DNA of 64,000 nucleotides from an uncultured Acidobacteriota bacterium (GTDB lineage: Bacteria > Acidobacteriota > CAIWXX01): positions 62,001-126,000 of the forward strand of contig CAIWXX010000055.1 in NCBI GenBank assembly GCA_903916735.1, in the 5' to 3' direction. The translations under genes were made by a program, and so were the position numbers. The notes beneath the pieces are model-generated. The model saw only the letters and a program-made list of their open reading frames with translations, searched no databases and was not told the origin of the DNA. Shown here piece after piece: positions 49,446 through 57,548 of this stretch (positions are counted from its first letter, which is position 1; every line of letters begins with the position of its first letter).

Positions 49446-51379
49446 TTTCTCTTCACTGCCGCCAGCTTATCTTTGATCCGCGCCGGCTCTTCCGGGCTGC
49501 TTGATAGGGCTTTTTCATAAAATACGACGGCTTCCGAGGTCAAGCCGAGAGCCGCGTAGATATCCCCGGCATGTTCCAGAATTTCCCAGTTGGGTTCTCC
49601 AAATTTCAGCGCAAGATCGATTTGCTTGCGAGCGTCTTCGAGTTTTCCCAGTTTGAGCTCTCCACATGCGAGGCTGTCAAGAAAGGCTTCGTTCTCTGGA
49701 TCGGCTGTGACCGCTCTCTGGATAAGACCTACGGCATACCCCATGTCAATGTTATGTTCGATGAGAGTGTACCCGAGGTAATTCATCATATCGGAGCTAT
49801 CTGGGAATCGCTGAATTCCTTTCTCCAATATCTCACGGGATTTTCTGAGATCTCCAAGGCGTTCGTAGCTCGCGCCGAGCAGATAAACAGCATCCTCCGG
49901 AGCCTTGGCATCCGAGTCCGCCGTCTTCAAAGTTGTGACGACTTCTTTGAAGGCCTTTTCATCGAAAAGTTTTCGCCCGAGCACGATCCGGATATCCCAT
50001 GAGTTCTTTTGAGTTGCCAGCAGAGATTTCAGTTTTGAGACTGCGTCCTTCTTGCGGCCTGCTTGCCAGAGAATGTCTGCGGGAAGCGTTTTCATCTCGA
50101 TGTCGTCAGGGAAGAGGTGATATGTCTCGTTGGCAATATCTTCCGCTTTCTTTATCTCGCCCATTTCAGCCAGCAGAAGCGCTCGATCCCGCCAGAGAGT
50201 CCGTTCCATCTCATTGTCGGCCGAAGCCTTGGCCGCTTCAATCCCTTCGGCATAGCTCTTCTGGGCTTCCGCATATCGTTTCTGGGTCTGCTGGGCGAAG
50301 CCGAGATGCAAAAGGATGGGAGCGCGTTCGGCGAGTTCGCTGCGGGTGAGAATTTTTTCGAAAAGCTTGGAGGATTCAGCAAAATTACCGATTCGTTCGT
50401 ATGCCTGCGCCAACTCCAGAAGGGAATCAATCGGTGCTTTTTCTTGGGGGGCGGAGTCTTTCAGAATTTCGATGACCTTGTATGGCCGGTTCAGACGTGC
50501 AAATATCTTGGCAGCCAGAACCTGTGCTGCGGGGTTGTAGCCTTCGGCCAGGTTCTCATAATCCATGACCTCGTGGGCTTCCGAATAAAGCCCCTGTTCG
50601 TAAAGGCTGACGGCCAGGGCCGAGCGGGTGCGAAGATCGAGTGGGTTGTCGGCCAGTATTTTCTTGTAGAGTTTGCGGAGATCATCAGTCCGGTTGAGAT
50701 GGGCGTAGAGGCCCATGAGTGATCGGTAGGCCGGGGTGAATGTCGGCGCAATTTCGACGGCTCTGACATAATCCGCCTCGGCAGCGGCATCATCCTGAAG
50801 AGCCTGATTCAGGAGGCCCATTCGATAGTAGCCCTCTGGATTTCCCGGCACCGCATCTGCATATTTTTGAAAGGCTGCAAGAGCCTTTTTGATGTTTTCG
50901 GTGTTATTAGGATCTTCTTCCAGATAGATTTGAGCGAGAAAATAGAAGACCTGCGGATTTGATGGCTGTGCAGCAGCCTTTTCAATTGCCTCTCTGGCTT
51001 TTGTCAGATTCGCGTGATCCTGATCCTTCAGATTGTAATAGTAGGTACCAAGGAGTTCATTGGCATCAGTATTTTCCGGATCGGCCTTGAGGATGATGTC
51101 CAGTTCATTTTTCATGACATCCAGATGGTCTTGCTGCATGTAGACGCGGGCTCGAGCGATTCGAATGTCCGTGCTGGACGGGTCATTATCGAGGGCTGCG
51201 GTATATTCCTTCAGAGCGGTGTCGGCATCTCTTTCGGCCTCAGCCATGGAGCCGAGGAGATAATGGTAATAAGACTGGCTTCTGGAATCATGGACCGCAT
51301 GAGATTCTTTAGGTAGCGAGACAGCCCAGAATGGCAATCCGACAAAAAGGAGGGTGGTGATGGATGTTGATGATATCAA
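49442..51379 (-). CDS. Secreted TPR-repeat protein
   Basis: About 645 residues. A signal-like N-terminus (up to SHA about residue 28) is followed by 12 or more TPR repeats (e.g. EKGIQRFPDSSDMMNYLGYT, LKFGEPNWEILEHAGDIYAA). TPRs form binding surfaces for other proteins. The start is read as TTG 51379, overlapping the TGA of the AAA gene with GAGGTG 8 bases ahead; an ATG-type start further up would lie inside the AAA gene. Predicted periplasmic or outer-membrane-associated partner within the operon. Confidence 0.75.
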   Translation of the reverse strand: MISSTSITTLLFVGLPFWAVSLPKESHAVHDSRSQSYYHYLLGSMAEAERDADTALKEYTAALDNDPSSTDIRIARARVYMQQDHLDVMKNELDIILKADPENTDANELLGTYYYNLKDQDHANLTKAREAIEKAAAQPSNPQVFYFLAQIYLEEDPNNTENIKKALAAFQKYADAVPGNPEGYYRMGLLNQALQDDAAAEADYVRAVEIAPTFTPAYRSLMGLYAHLNRTDDLRKLYKKILADNPLDLRTRSALAVSLYEQGLYSEAHEVMDYENLAEGYNPAAQVLAAKIFARLNRPYKVIEILKDSAPQEKAPIDSLLELAQAYERIGNFAESSKLFEKILTRSELAERAPILLHLGFAQQTQKRYAEAQKSYAEGIEAAKASADNEMERTLWRDRALLLAEMGEIKKAEDIANETYHLFPDDIEMKTLPADILWQAGRKKDAVSKLKSLLATQKNSWDIRIVLGRKLFDEKAFKEVVTTLKTADSDAKAPEDAVYLLGASYERLGDLRKSREILEKGIQRFPDSSDMMNYLGYTLIEHNIDMGYAVGLIQRAVTADPENEAFLDSLACGELKLGKLEDARKQIDLALKFGEPNWEILEHAGDIYAALGLTSEAVVFYEKALSSSPEEPARIKDKLAAVKRK

Positions 51380-53034
51380 TGGCGAGCACCTCGCTGCTGG
51401 ATCTCGGCTCGTATCTGGTCGGCGTTTGGCGGCAATAGACGCCTCGATCGACATTCATCGAGCGCCAGAAGGGTCATCTGATCGATGGCCGCCACATCAC
51501 GTGCCGAAGGAATGAAATCATCCAGCGCCTTCATCCAATCAGCTTCTCGAATGACAGGTGAGTTGTCTCGCGATGAAAACCGGAATGCCGTGGTTGCCAG
51601 GAGCTCGAGGTCGGCTCCGGTGAAACCATCGGTTCGCGTGGCGATGGTCGTGAAGTCGGTAAGTTCTGTCTTGAAACCGTGCTTCTTCATTAGAACGTTC
51701 AGTATTTGCCGGCGTGCTGTCTGGTCGGGCATGAGAATCGGAATTTTGATATCCGTCCGGCCGGAACGACGCATCGCCGGATCGATGAGATCCACGCGAT
51801 TGGTGATGTCGATCCGCAGGACCTTTCCCCGTAGCGATTGATCTCCCCAGAATTGAAACGCCTGGCCGCGCATTCGTTCGCTGACTCCCGAGTCTCCTGA
51901 TGGGCCGCTTCCACGCGCCTGCTCCTCTTGATCGCTCTCATCAACAACTACGACGACCGGCGCCAGAGAACGAATGGCGTTGAAGGCGCGTTCCTGATTG
52001 CGTTCCGACGCGCCGACATACATCTGCCGCAGTGGCTTGAACTTCACGCACAGCAAGCCGCATTCTTTCGCGAAACACTCGGCCAGATAGCTTTTTCCAG
52101 TGCCCGGAGGACCCATGAGCATAATCCCCATTGGAGCGGCTGATATGACCTGCTGGCGCATCAATTCGGCCACCTCGCGCAATTCCTGGATTGCGTATTC
52201 CAGCCCACCAACCGCGTCCAATCCATAATGGGATTCGATGATTTCGAGAATGTCGCCATATTCCTTGGCGAGCATTTCGATTTTTTTGGAAACGATGGCT
52301 GAGGGTTCATTGAAGTCGCGTTCGCGAAGCAGAATGTCTTCGATCTGGCGCAACGTCATGCCTTGAGATTTTTCCGCGATAAGCATGATGGAGACCGGAT
52401 CGACGGGACGTTGCTTCTGTTCAATGAATCGTCGGAGGAATGCCTCCCGCGATAGGCTGTCGGGGCGTGGTATCTGAACGGCATGAATTCCGCTTTGCGA
52501 TGCGCGAAGAGGTTCCGCGACATCAGCCAGGTTTTCGGCCAGAAGCACGATAACGGCTTTCTCAGCCACAATCGGATCATCCGCCCATCGGACAAGTGAT
52601 GTAATAATGGATCGTTCTTCCTGGGATTGATAGGCACTCCCGCCAGCTGGCGCAATCGTCTCAACATAAGGAAAAACGGCAAAGACGCTCCGACGAGGGG
52701 TCTTTTGATTAAGAATGATACGTTCCAACAAAGCCAGGGCTGCGTGCGGTTGAGCCGGCAGCGGAGTCCGGTTATCTAGCGAGGCCGCTCGTCGAAACGC
52801 CATTTCACGTTCTCGTGATTGGAACCGGAATCCAGTGGACAGGCTAAAGCTGAAAACGATGGGCCGCTGAGCTCCCAGCGCCATGATGGCCTCTTCGAGC
52901 GGTTGAAACTCATTTCCGATCGGAATGTAATCTTTGATATTGCCGGTCAGCAGGAACACGTGCGATGCATGAGAGTTGTAGATGTCGAGGAAATTTTCTT
53001 CCATCCATTTTGGAACGATTGAGAGGGCGTTCAT
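51376..53034 (-). CDS. AAA+ ATPase with a degenerate N-terminal AAA half
   Basis: 552 residues. The first half (1-255) looks like an AAA domain without Walker motifs. The second half has Walker A GPPGTGKS (Lys314), Walker B VVVVDESD (Glu366; Ser in place of the usual Ile/Val), sensor TNR, and arginine finger RRSGRTD. The overall plan resembles Ycf46/CDC48-like proteins. ATP-driven remodelling of a protein partner is expected; the pseudokinase-propeller and TPR proteins are candidates. Overlaps its neighbours by ATGA and TTGA. Confidence 0.8.
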   Translation of the reverse strand: MNALSIVPKWMEENFLDIYNSHASHVFLLTGNIKDYIPIGNEFQPLEEAIMALGAQRPIVFSFSLSTGFRFQSREREMAFRRAASLDNRTPLPAQPHAALALLERIILNQKTPRRSVFAVFPYVETIAPAGGSAYQSQEERSIITSLVRWADDPIVAEKAVIVLLAENLADVAEPLRASQSGIHAVQIPRPDSLSREAFLRRFIEQKQRPVDPVSIMLIAEKSQGMTLRQIEDILLRERDFNEPSAIVSKKIEMLAKEYGDILEIIESHYGLDAVGGLEYAIQELREVAELMRQQVISAAPMGIMLMGPPGTGKSYLAECFAKECGLLCVKFKPLRQMYVGASERNQERAFNAIRSLAPVVVVVDESDQEEQARGSGPSGDSGVSERMRGQAFQFWGDQSLRGKVLRIDITNRVDLIDPAMRRSGRTDIKIPILMPDQTARRQILNVLMKKHGFKTELTDFTTIATRTDGFTGADLELLATTAFRFSSRDNSPVIREADWMKALDDFIPSARDVAAIDQMTLLALDECRSRRLLPPNADQIRAEIQQRGARH

Positions 53035-54494
53035 GTGAGGATCAAGGCTGAGAAACCGCCTTCATGTCCTAGGAAAACGGTCGTGTCGGTGATGATGGGG
53101 CTGGACTTAATTGTCTTTCCGACATCGATGGACGCCATACATGCGCCTGTCGCGCCGTCCAGGAGGAAAATCGCACCATTAGTGGACGCGCCGAGTACAT
53201 TGCTGCCGATGAGAACAGGAGACGAAACAACAGAACTACCCGACGAGTACTTCCATTGGATGTCGCCTGTCTTTCTGTCGAACCCATAAACCGAACCATC
53301 ATGTGAACCACAAGCGATGGTTTTTTCTCCGCAGGCGGCTGAGGAGAAGTATGGTTTGCCAGTTGATTTTTTCCACCGGACCGCACCATCCGCAGAGAGG
53401 CAGTAGAAACACCCATCGAAGGAGCCGACAAAAATATCGCCTGATACAGCCGGTGTCGCTCGCACCTTGGCTTCTGTTTGAAAGGCCCAGATTTTTTTGC
53501 CGGTCGAGATATCCACCGAATGGATAGACCCATCATCGCTGCCGACGATGATGGATTTTCCGCAAAGAGCAGGGGAGGAAAACACTTCTCCACACCGGTA
53601 GGTCCAGATGGTTTTTTTCTTTTGAATATCGATGCACTGGAGAGTCCCCTGATCGGGAGCATCGACGGTTCCTATGAAGAGAAGGCCTTCTTGGGTGAGC
53701 GGCGACGATCGGATCATCCCCCCGATTTTGTGTTTCCACTGGATCTTCCCCATCTGCGCGTCTATGCAATAGAGGCAACCATCATCCGCGCCCAGGCAGG
53801 CGATCTCCTTTGTCAAGGCGGCTGTCGATTCCGATGGCACTCCGATCTCGATTTCCATCGCCGTCGTTCCGTTTGTGCCGTCGACGACCATCAATTTTCC
53901 ACTGGCAGAGACAACGAGAAGAAATCCGGCATTGAGAAGGATCGGAGAGGCGAGGATTTCCGGGTATTGCCGGTACCAAAAAATATTCATCTTCGATGCC
54001 GGAGATGGAGGACCCGCGATCACTCCGGTGCGCCCTTGATCTCCCCGGAAGCAGGGCCACGGGCCGTCGTATGGAGATCGTGACAGTGTCACGCGTTCCA
54101 GAAGCTGGAGTGTTGCTGGACGGCCGATCACCCTCTCGGATCGAATGGGATCCGTCAGCCGATCGATCAGATGAGTAAAGAACCACGGAAGTGTCACATT
54201 CGAAGGCAGGCCATCCAATAGGAAAGACGGTTCGAACTTAATGCCTGTCGCCAGAGCGAAGAGCAAAATGCCCAGGAGATAATAGAATTCCGGCTCCGAC
54301 TTTGGCAGCGCACTCTCGGCGAATGTGAGCGTGCCGGTGGAATCGAGCCGCATCCTTTCAATGTCTTCACCATGGGGGTCAGGTTGATTGAGGATCTGCT
54401 TGGCGATTTCCAGGACTGCATCAATCGGCAAGGTCTTGCCGCTCCGAACGAGATCAAGCAATGTATAGCCGGCGTAGGATGCTAATATTTCCAT
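53031..54494 (-). CDS. Pseudokinase C-lobe fused to a PQQ-type beta-propeller
   Basis: 487 residues from ATG 54494. Residues 1-145 match the C-lobe of Hanks-type Ser/Thr kinases without the catalytic parts: hinge MEILASYAGYTLLDLVRSG, helix E AVLEIAKQIL, a catalytic loop HGEDIERMRLD where HRDxKxxN is expected, AES where DFG is expected, and helix F FYYLLGILLFALATG. The N-lobe is missing. Residues 170-487 are six to eight PQQ/BamB-like blades (e.g. IIVGSDDGSIHSVDISTG). No signal peptide is seen, so it is likely cytoplasmic. No ribosome site; see the promoter entry. Confidence 0.7.
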   Translation of the reverse strand: MEILASYAGYTLLDLVRSGKTLPIDAVLEIAKQILNQPDPHGEDIERMRLDSTGTLTFAESALPKSEPEFYYLLGILLFALATGIKFEPSFLLDGLPSNVTLPWFFTHLIDRLTDPIRSERVIGRPATLQLLERVTLSRSPYDGPWPCFRGDQGRTGVIAGPPSPASKMNIFWYRQYPEILASPILLNAGFLLVVSASGKLMVVDGTNGTTAMEIEIGVPSESTAALTKEIACLGADDGCLYCIDAQMGKIQWKHKIGGMIRSSPLTQEGLLFIGTVDAPDQGTLQCIDIQKKKTIWTYRCGEVFSSPALCGKSIIVGSDDGSIHSVDISTGKKIWAFQTEAKVRATPAVSGDIFVGSFDGCFYCLSADGAVRWKKSTGKPYFSSAACGEKTIACGSHDGSVYGFDRKTGDIQWKYSSGSSVVSSPVLIGSNVLGASTNGAIFLLDGATGACMASIDVGKTIKSSPIITDTTVFLGHEGGFSALILT

Positions 54495-54501
54495 CGATCG
54501 A

Positions 54502-54530
54502 AACCTAACATAGGAGGAAACCACCGTCAA
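54502..54530 (-). promoter_or_regulatory. Operon promoter that appears leaderless
   Basis: Minus-strand TTGACG (54530-54525), a 17-base spacer and TAGGTT (54507-54502). The predicted start falls on 54495-54494, the A of the pseudokinase ATG. No Shine-Dalgarno precedes that ATG, so a leaderless message is the simplest reading. Drives the five-gene operon down to ispE. Confidence 0.55.
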
Positions 54531-54648
54531 TGCGATTTGATAACCCCTCCTCCCGCGCCACTCAAATTGCGCATGAGATGGGAGATGCGGCATGTATGGT
54601 TTTTGGGGCTGATTCAATTGCCTACAGAGAAAAGAAAATAAAAATCAT

Positions 54649-54676
54649 TTGATACCGAAGTTTGATCTGGTAGAAT
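54649..54676 (+). promoter_or_regulatory. Promoter of the cus metal-efflux operon
   Basis: TTGATA (54649-54654), a 16-base spacer and TAGAAT (54671-54676). Start near 54683, about 29 bases before the tolC-like ATG. No MerR- or CusR-type dyad was recognised around it. Confidence 0.5.
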
Positions 54677-54711
54677 TTGGTTTAAGAGGATTCGCCGGAT
54701 TTGAAGGTGGG

Positions 54712-56004
54712 ATGAAGGCTATCATCAGTTTTCAATGGCCCAAAGTCATTATCGCTATCATATGCTGCCTGACTCCACTTGTTGCTCGATCTGATGAAGC
54801 CGTCACTCTTGATTCTGTCATCAATGAAGCCCTCACTCACAACTCCAGGCTCCAGGCTTCCCTCAAACGATATGAAGCTGCTTCGTTGAGGCCATCTCAG
54901 GCACGGGCGTTGCCTGACCCAACGATCGGGATCATGTCGACAAGCATGACAAATCCCATTCCTCTCTATTTCGCTGATCCCATCGCGAATGTTGCTGTTT
55001 CTTTCTCTCAGGAAATTCCGTTTCCAGGCAAGCGAGCACTGGCCGCTAATGTCGCCATGCTCGAAGCCGAAAGCGCGCGCGAAGAGCATGAAGCCTTGAA
55101 ACTCGACATCATCTCCCAGGTAAAGGAATCGTATTTCGATCTCGTATATTTTGATCGAACACTCGGTCTTCTGAAAGAGAGCCGGCACTTGCTGGAAGAA
55201 CTTTCGGGAATCGCGCAGGCTAATTATGAAGTCGGCCTGGCATCCCAACAGGATGTGCTGAGGGCTCAGACTGAAATCTCTTTGCTCATCGCTCGCCAGA
55301 TTTCGCTCGAACAACGTCGCAGCGCCGCTGTTGCTCGCATGAACGAGCTTTTGCATCGGGCAGCGGGAACGCCTTTTGGTTCACCGTTGGATAGCCATTT
55401 GCCGGAACTCCGCTTCAGTTCACAGGAACTTCGCAACAAAGCTCACGACATGTCACCGTCCCTGAAGGCACGCGAACGCGACATTGCCTCCGCTTCCAGC
55501 CGGCTTCAGCTCGCTCAACGGCAGTTGAAACCCGATTTCATGGTCGGAGCTTCCTATGGCTATTCGCGAGAATATCGGGATATGTGGCAGCTCAAATTTG
55601 ATCTGCGCCTGCCGCTGTATCGGCGAGAAAAGCAAATTCCGGGAATCGATGAAGCGGCGCATGAACTTGAAGGCGCACGCGGGGAATATGATGCCGCACA
55701 ACAACAAATTGATTCGGCTATTGAAGAACAATATTCAATGGCATCCGCATCCCGACGACTCATTTCGCTGTATGACACAGGACTCATCCCGCAGGCACGG
55801 TCGACCTTTGATGCATCCATGGCCAGTTATAAAGTGGGTCGAGTGGATTTCCTTACGATGATGACCAATTTTGTGGGTGTGTTGGAGTATCGGATGAATT
55901 ATTTTGAAGAGGTCACGACGTACCAGAAAGCGCTCGCACAACTTGAAAAGTTGAGCCTGACACCTCTGCTTGCGGATGGCACGGACAAGCCGGGGAGGCA
56001 ATAA
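54712..56004 (+). CDS. cusC: CusC-like outer-membrane factor (TolC family)
   Basis: 430 residues with a signal peptide (1-23) and two long alpha-helical hairpin regions typical of TolC proteins ([54 protein letters not shown]). Forms the outer-membrane exit duct of the RND pump. The frame is open further upstream, but AAGGTGGG precedes ATG 54712. Ends one base into the start of cusB. Confidence 0.88.
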   Translation: MKAIISFQWPKVIIAIICCLTPLVARSDEAVTLDSVINEALTHNSRLQASLKRYEAASLRPSQARALPDPTIGIMSTSMTNPIPLYFADPIANVAVSFSQEIPFPGKRALAANVAMLEAESAREEHEALKLDIISQVKESYFDLVYFDRTLGLLKESRHLLEELSGIAQANYEVGLASQQDVLRAQTEISLLIARQISLEQRRSAAVARMNELLHRAAGTPFGSPLDSHLPELRFSSQELRNKAHDMSPSLKARERDIASASSRLQLAQRQLKPDFMVGASYGYSREYRDMWQLKFDLRLPLYRREKQIPGIDEAAHELEGARGEYDAAQQQIDSAIEEQYSMASASRRLISLYDTGLIPQARSTFDASMASYKVGRVDFLTMMTNFVGVLEYRMNYFEEVTTYQKALAQLEKLSLTPLLADGTDKPGRQ

Positions 56005-57548
56005 TGGCGGTATCGCAGAAATCCAAATGGGTGATTCTGATCGTGGCCGCGGTGGCCATCCTCGCCCTCGCAGCCGGCTGCGCCAGACACACCTCCACAA
56101 ACATGAAGTACCAATGCCCAATGCACCCAACATACATCTCCGACAAGCCAGGTGATTGCCCGATATGCGGGATGCAGCTGGTTCCGGTTGGAATCAAGGA
56201 AGAGCCGTCGCCAAAGGCCGCCTTCGTTTGTCCGATGCATCCGGAAGTGACATCGGACAAGCCGGGGAAATGTCCGAAATGCGGAATGACGCTTGTTCCG
56301 ATCAAAGCAGGCGCTCCCGCCCCGGCTCTCGAAACCCCCAGCGTGATTGGAGAAAAGCGAATTCTTTATTACCGGAATCCCATGGATCCGAGCGTGACGT
56401 CATCGGTTCCAGCCAAAGATTCAATGGGCATGGATTTTGTGCCGGTCTATGCAGATGAATCGGCGCCCGGGGGTGGTGGAATCGCCGGCATGGCCGATGT
56501 TTCCATTGGCGCCATAGGAATCCAGTTGGCTGGTGTGCAAACGGCCCCGGCAAAATTTCAGCGTCTGCAGCGCGTGGTCCGCACGGTCGGGGTTGTGAAG
56601 CCTGATGAAACCCTCATCCGGCATGTTCACACAAAGGTGATGGGTTGGATCGAGAAGCTTTTCGCAAATTACACCGGGCAGATGGTCACACGAGGAGAAC
56701 CGATCCTGACAATCTACTCGCCGGAGCTCGTCGCGAGCCAGGAGGAATTCCTGCGAGCGCGTCAGGAAGTCAGTGAGGTGAGGACCTCCGATATTCCCGA
56801 AATTCGACAGGGGAGTGAGGATATAGTGAAAGCGGCTCGACACCGGCTCGAGCTTTTTGATGTGCCGCAGGATCTCATCGATCAGCTCGAAAAAGGCGGC
56901 GGCGTACAACGCACAGTGACACTCCGAAGCAGCGCCTCAGGCTATGTGACGGCCAAAGATGTCTACGAAGGCAAGCAGATTGATCCAAGCATGGAGCTGT
57001 TCACCATTACCGATCTGTCGCGGATCTGGATCGATACGGATTTCTACGAATTTGAAGCCCGCATGATTCACATCGGCCAGCAAGCTTCATTGACTCTGCC
57101 ATATGACCCTTCTCTGAAGCTGGCTGGTCGTGTTTCTTACATCATGCCGTATCTCAATGCTGAGAGTCGGACTCTGGGGGTGCGATTCGAGTTTCCGAAT
57201 CGAGATCTCAAACTGAAGCCGTCGATGTATGTGGATGTGGAGTTGGCGATTGATGGCGGCGAAGGAGTCGTCATCCCCGACTCTGCCATTCTAGATACAG
57301 GCGAGAGGCAGGTGGTTTTCGTACAGACGGGAGAAGGACGCTTTATGCCGCGAGAAGTGACAACGGGGATACGCAGCAACGGTATGGCCATGATACTCGC
57401 GGGTGTACACGCCGATGAGCATGTCGTCATCCGGGCGAATTTCCTGTTGGATTCGGAAAGCCGCCTTCGTGCCGCTCTTGCCGGCATAAACACTGAGGCA
57501 CCGCCGACACAAAAAAGCACTCAGCCTAATGATCAAGCGAATCATTGA
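56004..57548 (+). CDS. cusB: CusB-like membrane fusion protein with heavy-metal-binding repeats
   Basis: 514 residues. Lipobox-like Cys at about 26 (LALAAGC). Three consecutive HMBD-type repeats: YQCPMHPT..CPICGMQLVP (about 35-62), FVCPMHPE..CPKCGMTLVP (about 74-100), and a third version YYRNPMDPS..SMGMDFVPVY (about 121-149) with no cysteines. The membrane-fusion domains follow (ILTIYSPELVASQEEFLRAR, YVTAKDVYEGKQIDP). The metal-binding repeats pass Cu(I)/Ag(I)-type ions to the pump. Overlaps cusA. Confidence 0.9.
   Translation: MAVSQKSKWVILIVAAVAILALAAGCARHTSTNMKYQCPMHPTYISDKPGDCPICGMQLVPVGIKEEPSPKAAFVCPMHPEVTSDKPGKCPKCGMTLVPIKAGAPAPALETPSVIGEKRILYYRNPMDPSVTSSVPAKDSMGMDFVPVYADESAPGGGGIAGMADVSIGAIGIQLAGVQTAPAKFQRLQRVVRTVGVVKPDETLIRHVHTKVMGWIEKLFANYTGQMVTRGEPILTIYSPELVASQEEFLRARQEVSEVRTSDIPEIRQGSEDIVKAARHRLELFDVPQDLIDQLEKGGGVQRTVTLRSSASGYVTAKDVYEGKQIDPSMELFTITDLSRIWIDTDFYEFEARMIHIGQQASLTLPYDPSLKLAGRVSYIMPYLNAESRTLGVRFEFPNRDLKLKPSMYVDVELAIDGGEGVVIPDSAILDTGERQVVFVQTGEGRFMPREVTTGIRSNGMAMILAGVHADEHVVIRANFLLDSESRLRAALAGINTEAPPTQKSTQPNDQANH

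Noticed and set aside
54495-54617. Longer start for the pseudokinase-propeller protein
   Set aside because: The 41 extra residues lack kinase N-lobe features, have no ribosome site, and cover the -35 and -10 elements of the operon promoter.
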